Source: an uncultured Christensenella sp. (GTDB taxonomy: Bacteria; Bacillota; Clostridia; Christensenellales; Borkfalkiaceae). Taken from it: 34,653 bases of DNA. Under the pieces are notes generated by a model. It did no database searches and was not told the origin of the DNA. It worked only from the letters and a program-made list of their open reading frames with translations. The stretch's first letter is position 1. The number at the start of each line of letters is the position of its first letter. The translations under genes were made by a program, and so were the position numbers. Shown piece by piece: positions 9,775 through 17,223 of the stretch. The DNA lies in the NCBI GenBank assembly GCA_910586035.1, contig CAJUHT010000021.1, positions 1-34,653 of the forward strand. The letters run 5' to 3'.

Positions 9775-10071
9775 CATAACATGTTTTCTCCAAAAAAAGC
9801 AAAAATCCTTCACTCAACAAAAAGCCGACCACGTATTTTGTTCGGCAGTTGGCTCGTTCTAACTACGCGTATAAAACTCCTTCGCGTGTGTCTTTTCTAT
9901 GCAAAAACGCCCTTTTTAAGGCGTTCTTTCGTTAGTTGCCCTTTTGTGCATTATGACGCTTGCCACGACGCGATTTGATTTTCTTTTTCTTGTATTATCC
10001 ATATTTTTGAGTTAGACACAACAAAAAGGATTTTTGCCACTCATTGAACGAAAAGGGGCATACTCTAAAAA
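9775..10071. other. Gene-free stretch upstream of the IS3 remnant
   Basis: No convincing gene is visible. A hairpin at about 9905-9926 (acgcc/ggcgt) has T or A runs on both sides and could terminate in either direction. On minus, a basic 28-codon frame (ATG at about 9999, beginning MDNTRKRKSNR) ends just before this hairpin but has no clear ribosome site. The sequence ttgagttagacaca near 10004-10017 resembles the TGTCTAACT ends of IS150-type elements and may mark the old IS end. That is a weak resemblance, since no matching inverted end was found. Confidence 0.3.
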
Positions 10072-10096
10072 AAGCGGACCTCAGTCCGCTTTTTTA
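10072..10096 (-). terminator. Terminator of the queuosine operon
   Basis: A 9-base stem (aaagcggac / gtccgcttt) with loop ctca sits directly after the queF stop and is flanked by A and T runs, so it can act in both directions. Confidence 0.85.
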
Positions 10097-10588
10097 TTAT
10101 CTGTTGTCGATTTTTTCGGGATACATATCGTGGTGCGAAAGCCTGTCCCAGGCTACCTGTTCCCACTTGGTCCCCTTTTTGCCGTAATTGCAATAGGGGT
10201 CTATGGAAATTCCGCCGCGGGGCAAAAACTTGCCCCATACCTCAATGTATGCAGGGTCCATCAAATCAATAAGGTCGTTCATAATTATGTTCACGCAGTC
10301 TTCGTGAAAGTCGCCTCGGTTTCTGAATCCGAAAAGATATAGCTTTAAAGACTTGCTTTCCACCATCTTTTCTCGCGGCACGTACGAAATATAAACTGTG
10401 GCAAAATCAGGCTGTCCGGTAATGGGACAAAGGCTTGTGAATTCGGGACAGTTGAACTTTACGAAATAATCTCTTTCGGGATGTTTGTTTGCAAAAGTTT
10501 CCAAAACTGACGGGTCGTAAGTCTGCGGATATTTAGTGTTGTTATTACCGAGCAATGTAATACCTTCGTTCTGTTTTTCTCTTGGCAT
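10097..10588 (-). CDS. queF: NADPH-dependent 7-cyano-7-deazaguanine (preQ0) reductase
   Basis: QueF reduces the nitrile of preQ0 to the aminomethyl group of preQ1, the last free-base step of queuosine synthesis. The 163-residue product matches the short, unimodular YkvM-type QueF of Gram-positive bacteria. The catalytic Cys54 (FTSLCPITGQPD) and Asp61 are present, as is the QueF signature at 77-84 (ESKSLKLY). It is the last gene of the operon, starting one base after the queC stop, with the terminator immediately behind it. The start ATG at 10588 agrees with the family N-terminus. Its presence means preQ1 is made from GTP by this cluster. Confidence 0.96.
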   Translation of the reverse strand: MPREKQNEGITLLGNNNTKYPQTYDPSVLETFANKHPERDYFVKFNCPEFTSLCPITGQPDFATVYISYVPREKMVESKSLKLYLFGFRNRGDFHEDCVNIIMNDLIDLMDPAYIEVWGKFLPRGGISIDPYCNYGKKGTKWEQVAWDRLSHHDMYPEKIDNR

Positions 10589-10589
10589 A

Positions 10590-11276
10590 TTATTCTCCTT
10601 TTATCGCAGGGTCTTCTATTCCGTTGGCTTTGAATGCCGCGGCGCGGTCGCGGCACGTAGCGCATTCGCCGCAAGGTTTTACGCCGCCCGAATAACAGCT
10701 CCAAGTATATTTATACGGAACGCCGAGCTCAATTCCCATTTTTACAACCTGAGATTTATTCAAATTTACAAACGGCGCAAGAATTTTAAGCTGTCCGCCG
10801 CTACCCGTGTAAATAGCTTCGCCCATAGCGGAATTGAACTTTTCGCTGCAATCGGGATAGGCGTTGCCCGCCGCGTCGTCGCCGTGCGCGCCGTAATATA
10901 TCACCTCGCACCCGTGAGAAAGCGCCACGCTTGCCGCCGCCGAAAGAAACAGTCCGTTCCTAAAAGGAACGTAAGTTGAAACTGGTTTGCCGCCCGTTAC
11001 GGAAAGTTGTTCTGCATAACTTTGCAGAGGTATATTATTGGGCGAATCCGCCAAGAGCGAACAGTCCGAACCTTCGAATATGACCGAAAGGTCAAGCCGC
11101 TTTAAAGCAATGCCGTAAAAGTCGGCAACTTTTTGCGCGGCGTCGAGTTCTTTACTGTGAGTCTGACCGTAGTAAACGGAAAGGGCGGAAACTTCCGCCG
11201 CTCCGTATTTTTCAACCGCCAGACCGAGACAGGTTGCGCTGTCCACGCCGCCGCTTAATAAAACAAGCGCTTTCAT
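10590..11276 (-). CDS. queC: 7-cyano-7-deazaguanine synthase
   Basis: QueC converts 7-carboxy-7-deazaguanine to preQ0 using ammonia and ATP. The PP-loop ATP-pyrophosphatase motif SGGVDS is at residues 8-13. The C-terminal zinc site is complete, with cysteines at about 194, 202, 205 and 208 (GECATCRDR). At 228 residues it is full length. Its ATG overlaps the folE stop by four bases (ATGA), indicating translational coupling. Confidence 0.96.
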   Translation of the reverse strand: MKALVLLSGGVDSATCLGLAVEKYGAAEVSALSVYYGQTHSKELDAAQKVADFYGIALKRLDLSVIFEGSDCSLLADSPNNIPLQSYAEQLSVTGGKPVSTYVPFRNGLFLSAAASVALSHGCEVIYYGAHGDDAAGNAYPDCSEKFNSAMGEAIYTGSGGQLKILAPFVNLNKSQVVKMGIELGVPYKYTWSCYSGGVKPCGECATCRDRAAAFKANGIEDPAIKGE

Positions 11277-11845
11277 ACCCTATCCCCCAAAAGATTTTGC
11301 AGGGAAACATCGTCTTTGAACGCACCGAAGTAAGTTTTGGTAACCGTTTTTGACGATACGTTTTTTATCCCACGCGAAGTCATACAACTGTGGCAACCTT
11401 CTATCCTGACGCCGACGTCGGGAGATAAAGCCGCAAGCGAAATTATTTCGGCAATATCGCGTCCTAAACGCTCCTGCAATTGCAACCGCTTTGCCGCCAT
11501 ATCGCAGATGCGCGCGATTTTACTCAGTCCCAGCACTCTTCCGCGCGGAACGTACGCCACGTCTACTTTCATATCGTACATAAGCGCCATATGATGCTCG
11601 CAATAGCTGAACACGCTTATGTCCTTTATGACTACCGCGCCGCTGGAATTCGGGTCGGACGGAACTTCGAAAGTTTTTCCGAACATTTCCGCAATTTCGC
11701 GGTTGGTATATTTGATTCCTTCAAACGCTTCTTCGTACATTCGCGCCACGCGGGCGGGCGTTTCGCGCAGACCTTCCCTGTCGGGGTCTTCGCCTATGGC
11801 GACCAATAACCCGCGGATATGTTTTTCTATTTCTTTAATATCCAT
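11273..11845 (-). CDS. folE: GTP cyclohydrolase I
   Basis: FolE converts GTP to 7,8-dihydroneopterin triphosphate, the shared first step of folate and 7-deazaguanine pathways. Full length at 190 residues. The zinc ligands Cys82, His85 and Cys154 are visible in the YCEHHM and HSCMTSRG motifs. The position between queE and queC assigns this copy to queuosine precursor supply, though it could also feed folate. An 8-base gap separates it from queE and a 4-base overlap joins it to queC. Confidence 0.95.
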   Translation of the reverse strand: MDIKEIEKHIRGLLVAIGEDPDREGLRETPARVARMYEEAFEGIKYTNREIAEMFGKTFEVPSDPNSSGAVVIKDISVFSYCEHHMALMYDMKVDVAYVPRGRVLGLSKIARICDMAAKRLQLQERLGRDIAEIISLAALSPDVGVRIEGCHSCMTSRGIKNVSSKTVTKTYFGAFKDDVSLQNLLGDRV

Positions 11846-11853
11846 ACTTTCTC

Positions 11854-12528
11854 CTATACCCCGCGCATATCGGGTTCCCAGATAATTTTATGCAATTGCA
11901 ATTGCAGGCGTACGCCGTTAAGCTTACGCTCTTTCATAAACTCCGTTATTTCTACGGGCTTGATTTTTCCGAACACGGGGCTAAAATAAATCCTACACTT
12001 TTCTTTAAGTCCGTACCCGTTTATAATCTCTTCCGCACGCGCCAAATCGCACATATCACCAACCACAAACTTAACCGCGTCTTGTAACGTAAGGTAAGAA
12101 AAGTTTTCTGTCAGCATATATTTTTCCATTCCGCTTGAAGGAAGTTTATAATCGGCGGTAACGGCGGGTCGTGGCGCAAGTGAAACGATATTTTTCAACG
12201 GCACGCTTCCGTTGGTTTCTATTTCTACTTCCGCGCCCGCCTCGCCCAGAAGTTTTATAAGATGCGCAATATTCGCCTGCAAAAGCGGTTCGCCACCCGT
12301 CAATGTAACGTTTTTTACACCGGTCGATTTCACGTACTCAACAAGCTCTTCCGCAGAAACAAGCTCGTATTTAACGGCGGCGGTATTTGCCCAGCGCGTG
12401 TCGCAGTAGCTGCAATCGAGATTGCAACCGCAAAACCGCAAAAAAACTGCAAGTTCGCCCGCGCGCGGACCTTCGCCGTTTATGCTTACAAACTTTTCGG
12501 CAACTTTAAAACAGGACATATTACTCAC
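11854..12528 (-). CDS. queE: 7-carboxy-7-deazaguanine synthase (radical SAM)
   Basis: QueE is a radical-SAM enzyme that contracts 6-carboxytetrahydropterin to 7-carboxy-7-deazaguanine. The 4Fe-4S cysteines form a CxxxCxxC motif at Cys35, Cys39 and Cys42 (CNLDCSYC). 'NGEGP' near residue 17 and 'TLTGGEPLL' fit the family. Length is 224 residues. The first Met overlaps queD by eight bases, and a second Met at residue 4 is also possible. Confidence 0.95.
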   Translation of the reverse strand: MSNMSCFKVAEKFVSINGEGPRAGELAVFLRFCGCNLDCSYCDTRWANTAAVKYELVSAEELVEYVKSTGVKNVTLTGGEPLLQANIAHLIKLLGEAGAEVEIETNGSVPLKNIVSLAPRPAVTADYKLPSSGMEKYMLTENFSYLTLQDAVKFVVGDMCDLARAEEIINGYGLKEKCRIYFSPVFGKIKPVEITEFMKERKLNGVRLQLQLHKIIWEPDMRGV

Positions 12529-12940
12529 CGTACACCGCGCAGTTCTCGGGCGACTCGTACACCTCTACGCTGAAAACGGGCATACCCTTTTTGCAAAGGT
12601 CGGAGTATATGTACGCGGCAAAGTTTTCGGCAGTGGGTCTGAAATCCGTTTCAACCAACGAAAACCCTTCTTCTTTGAGCGCGGCAAGCGTTGCAGGTTT
12701 AAGGGTGTTTTTTTCGTAAATAAGCGTATGGTCAAAACCTTCCGCAAGCTCTTTTACCGCCCTCTTAAAATCGCCGAAGTCCAGAAGCATACCGCGTTTT
12801 TCGCCGCTTCCCTGCAATTTGCCGCCGCTTATCTTTACTTCCACAATCCAGTGATGACCGTGAATATTTGCGCACTTGCCGTTATATCCGTGAAGAAAGT
12901 GCGCGCTGTCAAAACACGCCGAAGTTTTTAAATAATACAT
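12521..12940 (-). CDS. queD: 6-carboxy-5,6,7,8-tetrahydropterin synthase
   Basis: QueD turns dihydroneopterin triphosphate into 6-carboxytetrahydropterin. The PTPS-fold zinc histidines are His14, His27 and His29, and the catalytic Cys23 lies in the CxxxHGH signature (CANIHGH). I chose ATG at 12940 (139 residues) because AAGGGAGA sits just upstream. The frame extends 16 codons further but into the attenuator terminator. It is the first gene of the operon. Confidence 0.94.
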   Translation of the reverse strand: MYYLKTSACFDSAHFLHGYNGKCANIHGHHWIVEVKISGGKLQGSGEKRGMLLDFGDFKRAVKELAEGFDHTLIYEKNTLKPATLAALKEEGFSLVETDFRPTAENFAAYIYSDLCKKGMPVFSVEVYESPENCAVYGE

Positions 12941-12956
12941 ATTTCTCCCTTTGCGC

Positions 12957-12988
12957 AAAAAAGCACAGCCGTAACAAAACGACTGCAC
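12957..12988 (-). terminator. Attenuator terminator between riboswitch and queD
   Basis: On the minus strand a 9-bp stem (gtgcagtcg with cggctgtgc, including G-U pairs) with an 8-base loop is followed by six T and ends about 17 bases before the queD ATG. Its position between the aptamer and the first gene indicates transcription attenuation. Confidence 0.8.
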
Positions 12989-13013
12989 CCAAAAAGACTA
13001 TCCCCATTCAGAT

Positions 13014-13058
13014 GCCCTGGTTTTGTTTAACGACAGGATGGCGCAAACGAACTGTCCG
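13014..13058 (-). promoter_or_regulatory. Probable class-I preQ1 riboswitch
   Basis: Just after the predicted transcription start, minus-strand stem arms gacag (13052-13056) and ctgtc (13032-13036) enclose a loop of about 15 bases. They are followed by the A-rich tail gttaaacaaaaccaggg. This tail closely matches the preQ1-I consensus as in the Thermoanaerobacter aptamer (guuaacaaaacaaggg), whose end pairs back into the loop. The genes downstream make preQ1, and the attenuator sits in between. The loop is longer than in minimal examples, so the exact pseudoknot is uncertain. Confidence 0.72.
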
Positions 13059-13071
13059 TTTAGTTGAATAT

Positions 13072-13100
13072 ATATTACCACTCTGTAAAGCGTATGTCAA
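13072..13100 (-). promoter_or_regulatory. Promoter of the queuosine operon
   Basis: Minus-strand -35 TTGACA (13095-13100), a 17-base spacer and -10 TAATAT (13072-13077). The start would fall near 13065, a few bases before the riboswitch stem. Confidence 0.85.
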
Positions 13101-13234
13101 CCCAACCGAAGCGCTTACGCGCTACTTATTATTAAAATGGCGGTAATGTAATTAGCGTTCTCCCTCTGTGTATGTCCGCTACCATTTTCGTCGTTTCAAT
13201 ACGCCACTTATCATTCATCATTACCAACTCTATT

Positions 13235-13278
13235 ATATCCGAACGCAATTTATTTTTTAAGGTTGAGCGTTCGGATAT
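13235..13278. other. 12-base perfect dyad between divergent operons
   Basis: Arms atatccgaacgc (13235-13246) and its exact complement (13267-13278) are separated by 20 bases. The dyad lies between the queD promoter and the LRR-lipoprotein promoter. It may be a terminator for stray transcription or an operator. No T run follows directly. Confidence 0.5.
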
Positions 13279-13306
13279 TTATTTTAATAATTTATCACTT
13301 AAACTA

Positions 13307-13335
13307 TTTACATTATTTCCGCTTTTTGTTAAAAT
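13307..13335 (+). promoter_or_regulatory. Promoter of the LRR lipoprotein
   Basis: -35 TTTACA (13307-13312), 17-base spacer, -10 TAAAAT (13330-13335), 36 bases before the ATG. Confidence 0.7.
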
Positions 13336-13370
13336 AACGCTAACCAATCTTTATTGCAGGAGGAATTTGT

Positions 13371-14435
13371 ATGAAAAAAGCTTTAAAATACTTACTTTCC
13401 GCTACCGTACTCGCCGTTGTCGGCTTTTGCTTTGCAGGTTGCGGTGGAGGCGAAAAAACCTACGAAGACGAGCAAGGCGTAGTCTATTCGCTTAAAAACA
13501 ATAAATACACGGTAACTTCCGTAAAAGACAAAAACGCTACAACGTTTGATATACCCGAAAGCATAAACGGCACGCCCGTTACCGCGCTTGCCAACTTCGT
13601 TTTTGCCGAAAATCTAAATTTAAAAACCGTAACTTTGCCGGACAGTTTGGAAGACATAGGCAATTACGCTTTCAGCTACTGTCCTGTCGACAGCATAACG
13701 TTGCCGCAAAACCTTAAATTCTTAGGCGACGGGGCGTTTGCCGGTTGCGCGCTTAAAGAAATTACTATTCCCGACGGTATTACGCAAATAGAGGGGCATA
13801 CGTTTGCTTCCAATCCGCTTATGACAGTCAACCTGCCGGCAAATCTTGTAAGCATAGGCAATCAGGCTTTTGCTGAGTGCGAAGCGTTGCAAAGCATAAC
13901 CTTGCCGCAAAAGGTTGAAACGATTGGCGATAGCGCTTTTTCCGATTGTACTTCGCTTTCGGAAGTAAAATTACCGTCAAATCTCACTTCGATAGGCAGA
14001 AAAGCTTTTAGCGGTTGCAGTGAACTTTTGCGCGTTTCCACCGAAGGCGGTAACAGCCAATATTTCAGCCTGCCCCAGACCGTTACCGAAATCGGCGACA
14101 GCGCTTTTATGAATTGCGCGAAATTAAAACTTGTAAACGTTCCCGACAATGTGGTTACGCTTGGATATAAAGTTTTTGACCAATGCACTTCCGTAACCGC
14201 CGTTACGATAGGTAATAAGGTGGAAACAATTGCCGACGGCGCTTTCGGCGGATGCCCTATAACCAGCTTATATCTGCCCGTTTCCTTAAAAGAAATAGGC
14301 TACGGAGCATTCTCATTAAAGGATACCTCGGCTATATTTTATGCTGGCGCCGAGGAACAGTGGGATAAAATTGCTATCGGCGAACACAACGGTTATTTAA
14401 AGAAATCCAACGTAACTTTCAATACGGCGGCATAA
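13371..14435 (+). CDS. BspA-type leucine-rich-repeat lipoprotein
   Basis: 354 residues. A lipoprotein signal ends in FAGC with Cys24 as the lipidation site, so the protein is anchored on the outer face of the membrane. Residues about 55-330 are LRR_5/BspA-type repeats of about 23 residues (pattern 'LP..l..IG..AF..C..L..i'). A short C-terminal 'FYAGAEEQWDKI' element common in such proteins closes it. AGGAGG at 13358-13363 supports the start. It is monocistronic, with its own promoter and terminator. BspA-type proteins often bind host or neighbour surfaces, but no ligand can be read here. Confidence 0.9.
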   Translation: MKKALKYLLSATVLAVVGFCFAGCGGGEKTYEDEQGVVYSLKNNKYTVTSVKDKNATTFDIPESINGTPVTALANFVFAENLNLKTVTLPDSLEDIGNYAFSYCPVDSITLPQNLKFLGDGAFAGCALKEITIPDGITQIEGHTFASNPLMTVNLPANLVSIGNQAFAECEALQSITLPQKVETIGDSAFSDCTSLSEVKLPSNLTSIGRKAFSGCSELLRVSTEGGNSQYFSLPQTVTEIGDSAFMNCAKLKLVNVPDNVVTLGYKVFDQCTSVTAVTIGNKVETIADGAFGGCPITSLYLPVSLKEIGYGAFSLKDTSAIFYAGAEEQWDKIAIGEHNGYLKKSNVTFNTAA

Positions 14436-14450
14436 AATTTAAACTGACTT

Positions 14451-14482
14451 TTCGGCAAAGGAAAACCCTTTGCCGAATTTTT
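14451..14482 (+). terminator. Terminator after the LRR lipoprotein
   Basis: An 11-base perfect stem (ttcggcaaagg / cctttgccgaa) with a 5-base loop, followed by TTTTTA. Confidence 0.9.
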
Positions 14483-14527
14483 ATCTATTTTAACTATGAA
14501 TATATATACGCATTTTACGGCTAATTG

Positions 14528-14556
14528 TTGACTTTTTATGCGGTTTATTGTATAAT
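14528..14556 (+). promoter_or_regulatory. Promoter of the threonine ammonia-lyase operon
   Basis: -35 TTGACT (14528-14533), 17-base spacer, -10 TATAAT (14551-14556), 32 bases before the ATG. Confidence 0.85.
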
Positions 14557-14588
14557 TGAGTGAATAACAACATTCAGGCGGAATATTT

Positions 14589-15794
14589 ATGCTGACACTC
14601 GATAAAGTTTATCACGCCAATTACGCGCTTAAAGAAGCTATACGGCAAACCGATTTAATCTACTCCCCCGTCCTCTCGAAGGAAAGCGGTTGCGAGTTAT
14701 ATTTAAAGACGGAAAACTTGCAGGTTACGGGCTCGTTTAAAGTCAGGGGCGCGTATTACAAAATTTCGCAACTCAACGATGAAGAGAAATCGAGGGGCGT
14801 TATAGCCTGTTCGGCGGGCAACCACGCGCAGGGAGTAGCCCTTGCTTCCAAAAAATTCGGCATAAAATCTATTATTTGTATGCCCGACGGCGCGCCGCTA
14901 TCCAAAGTGGAAGCAACAAAGAGCTACGGTGCGGAAGTCGTGCTTGTGCCGGGGGTATACGACGACGCGCACAACCGCGCGGAAGAGCTTAAAGCCGAAA
15001 AAGGCTACACCTTTATACACCCCTTCGACGACGAGGACGTAATCGCGGGTCAGGGCACTATCGGGCTGGAAATTGCCGAACAGCTTAAAGACGCGGACGC
15101 GGTTATCGTGCCCGTCGGAGGCGGCGGACTAATTTCGGGCGTGGCGTTCGCCATAAAATCGCTTAACCCCAAAATTCGCGTTTACGGCGTTCAGGCGGCG
15201 GGCGCGCCGAGTATGCTCAATTCTTTGGAGCACAAAAAAATAGAAACCCTCCCCTTCGTTTCCACCGTTGCCGACGGTATTGCCGTTAAAGAGCCGGGAC
15301 ACCTTACTTTCGATTTATGTTCACGCTACGTGGACGGCATTGTATCGGTTACCGACGACCAGGTTTCCGCCGCCATTCTCGCGCTGATTGAAAAACAGAA
15401 AATGATTGCCGAGGGCGCGGGCGCCGTTGCTCTTGCGGCGGCGCTCTTCAACAAACTGCCCGACGTTGCGGGGAAAAAAGTCGTTTGCCTGATTTCGGGC
15501 GGAAACATAGACGTTACCATACTTTCGCGCGTTATAAACCGCGGACTTTTAATGAGCGGCAGGCAATGCTCGCTTACTTTGGAGCTTATGGATAAACCCG
15601 GTCAGCTTGTGGGCGTTTCCGAAATAATAGCGCAGTGCGGCGGAAACGTTACCGCGGTACTGCACGAAAGAACCAACGAGGGCACGGCAATTAACGGATG
15701 TTACCTTAAATTACAGATTGAAACAAAGGACTTTGCGCACATTAAGTTAATTAAAGACAGCCTGACGAAGAGCGGCTTTAAAGTTTTGAAATAA
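14589..15794 (+). CDS. ilvA: Threonine ammonia-lyase with C-terminal ACT domain
   Basis: A PLP enzyme that deaminates threonine to 2-oxobutanoate and ammonia. PLP-lysine motif TGSFKVRGAY near residue 51, SAGNHAQG loop, and phosphate-binding GGGG(L)ISG near 180. Residues about 325-401 form one ACT-like regulatory domain. The length of 401 matches the shorter single-ACT class (IlvA/TdcB type) rather than the 500-residue biosynthetic E. coli IlvA. No other isoleucine genes are nearby, so biosynthetic or catabolic use is open. AGGCGG precedes the ATG. ridA follows 14 bases later. Confidence 0.93.
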   Translation: MLTLDKVYHANYALKEAIRQTDLIYSPVLSKESGCELYLKTENLQVTGSFKVRGAYYKISQLNDEEKSRGVIACSAGNHAQGVALASKKFGIKSIICMPDGAPLSKVEATKSYGAEVVLVPGVYDDAHNRAEELKAEKGYTFIHPFDDEDVIAGQGTIGLEIAEQLKDADAVIVPVGGGGLISGVAFAIKSLNPKIRVYGVQAAGAPSMLNSLEHKKIETLPFVSTVADGIAVKEPGHLTFDLCSRYVDGIVSVTDDQVSAAILALIEKQKMIAEGAGAVALAAALFNKLPDVAGKKVVCLISGGNIDVTILSRVINRGLLMSGRQCSLTLELMDKPGQLVGVSEIIAQCGGNVTAVLHERTNEGTAINGCYLKLQIETKDFAHIKLIKDSLTKSGFKVLK

Positions 15795-15808
15795 AAGAGG
15801 TGAAAATT

Positions 15809-16180
15809 ATGAAAACGGTATCTACAAATCAAGCCACCGCGGCAATAGGACCTTACTCCCAAGCGAAAATAGTCGGCAATTTAATATTTACAAGCGGGCA
15901 AATCCCCGTAAATCCAGCAAGCGGAAACGTGGAAGCCGACGATATATCGGGGCAGACCGAACAGTCCTGCAAAAATGTTAAAGCTCTGTTGGAAGCCGCC
16001 GGTTCGTCTATCGATAAAGTAATAAAAACGGTATGCTTTCTGGCTGACATAAACGACTTTGCCTCGTTCAACGCAGTATACGCAAAATACTTCACCTCCT
16101 CCCCAGCGAGAAGTTGCGTAGCCGTAAAAGATATTCCCAAAGGTTGCCTTGTCGAAATAGAGGCGGTTGCTGAGATTTGA
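15809..16180 (+). CDS. ridA: RidA-type 2-iminobutanoate/2-iminopropanoate deaminase
   Basis: A YjgF/RidA-fold enzyme of 123 residues that hydrolyses reactive imines released by PLP dehydratases. Signatures include 'AIGPYSQA' near the start, 'FTSGQIPV' and the substrate Arg in 'SPARSCV' with 'VEIEAVA' at the end. Pairing with threonine ammonia-lyase is a direct functional match, since that enzyme produces 2-iminobutanoate. I chose ATG 15809 with AGAGGTG upstream; a GTG at 15800 is in frame but sits in the ribosome site. No terminator is obvious before the degV promoter. Confidence 0.94.
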   Translation: MKTVSTNQATAAIGPYSQAKIVGNLIFTSGQIPVNPASGNVEADDISGQTEQSCKNVKALLEAAGSSIDKVIKTVCFLADINDFASFNAVYAKYFTSSPARSCVAVKDIPKGCLVEIEAVAEI

Positions 16181-16196
16181 GTATATAGACAAAACA

Positions 16197-16226
16197 GTTG
16201 ACAAGTCAACAATATACTGTTATAAT
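16197..16226 (+). promoter_or_regulatory. Perfect-consensus promoter of degV1 with overlapping palindrome
   Basis: -35 TTGACA (16198-16203), 17-base spacer, -10 TATAAT (16221-16226): every base matches the sigma-A consensus. The palindrome gttgac-aa-gtcaac (16197-16210) covers the -35, the arrangement of a repressor operator. Confidence 0.9.
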
Positions 16227-16262
16227 ATATCCATATTTTTTTCGGAAGGGTTAATTACGCTT

Positions 16263-17129
16263 ATGAAAACGGCAATAGTAACTGACAGCAACAGCGGTAT
16301 CACGCAGTCGCAGGCAAAGGAGCTTGGCATACACGTCGTGCCTATGCCCGTACTTATTGAAGGCGAACAGTTTTTCGAGGACCTGACGCTGACGCAGGAA
16401 ACTTTTTACGAGAAGCTTAAAGCCGACGCACAGGTTTCCACCTCTCAACCCAGCGCTTTCGACGTTGGAGAGCTGTGGAACGAAATTTTGAAGGAATATG
16501 ATAAAATTGTTCACATACCTATGTCCAGCGGCTTATCCGAAACCTGCCGCACTCTTACCCATCTTGCGGAAACGGAGTTCAAGGACAAGGTTTACGTTAT
16601 AGACAACCAGCGCATTTCCATAACGATGCGCCAGAGCGTTATAGACGCGTTAAAAATGGTAAACGAGGGCAAGAGCGCGGAAGAAATACGCGATTGGCTT
16701 ATGGATACCAAGATGCAGTCCTCCATTTACATTATGGTCGATACGCTTAAATATCTTAAAAAGGGCGGCAGACTTACCCCCGCCGTCGCTATGATTGGCA
16801 CTCTTTTAAAGATTAAGCCCGTGCTTCAAATTCAAGGGTTTAAACTCGACCAATACGCCAAAGTGAGAAAGGTTGCCGACGCAAAGACGACTATGATGAA
16901 CGCCATTGAGAGCGATTTAAAGACGAGGTTTGCCGACTTGCGCGCGGCGGGAAAGATGACCCTTGCAGTAGCGCATACCGACAACTACGAGGAAGCTAAA
17001 ATTTTTGCCGACGAACTTAAAGAGCGTTTCCCCGATTTGGAACTCGACTTTATCGACCCCCTGTCGCTCAGCGTTTCCTGCCATATAGGTCCCGGAGCGC
17101 TTGCCTGCGCAACGTCAATCAAATATTAA
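16263..17129 (+). CDS. DegV family fatty-acid-binding protein (first copy)
   Basis: 288 residues and full length for DegV. The N-terminal 'TDSNSGI' and central 'TSQPS' and 'SSGLS' loops surround the fatty-acid headgroup in known FakB proteins, and 'GPGALA' lies near the C-terminus. DegV/FakB proteins bind acyl chains and present them to the kinase FakA; no FakA gene is in the window. ATG 16263 has GGAAGGG 12 bases upstream. An in-frame upstream extension crosses the promoter and is rejected. A hairpin terminator separates it from a second paralogue. Confidence 0.9.
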   Translation: MKTAIVTDSNSGITQSQAKELGIHVVPMPVLIEGEQFFEDLTLTQETFYEKLKADAQVSTSQPSAFDVGELWNEILKEYDKIVHIPMSSGLSETCRTLTHLAETEFKDKVYVIDNQRISITMRQSVIDALKMVNEGKSAEEIRDWLMDTKMQSSIYIMVDTLKYLKKGGRLTPAVAMIGTLLKIKPVLQIQGFKLDQYAKVRKVADAKTTMMNAIESDLKTRFADLRAAGKMTLAVAHTDNYEEAKIFADELKERFPDLELDFIDPLSLSVSCHIGPGALACATSIKY

Positions 17130-17135
17130 AAGTTG

Positions 17136-17168
17136 AAGCTGTTTGTATCAAATTGCAAACAGCTTTTA
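17136..17168 (+). terminator. Terminator between the two degV genes
   Basis: Perfect 10-base arms (aagctgtttg / caaacagctt) with a 10-base loop and a TTTTATA tail. The moderate strength may allow readthrough into the second degV. Confidence 0.65.
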
Positions 17169-17223
17169 TAAAATACAAGTTAAGGCGAAACAAAAACGCC
17201 GCCTGAATTTAAGGTGAAAGAAT

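Noticed and set aside
16167..16262. 32-codon upstream extension of the first DegV
   Set aside because: It would translate across the perfect promoter and lacks a ribosome site; DegV proteins start at the MKTAIVTDS position.
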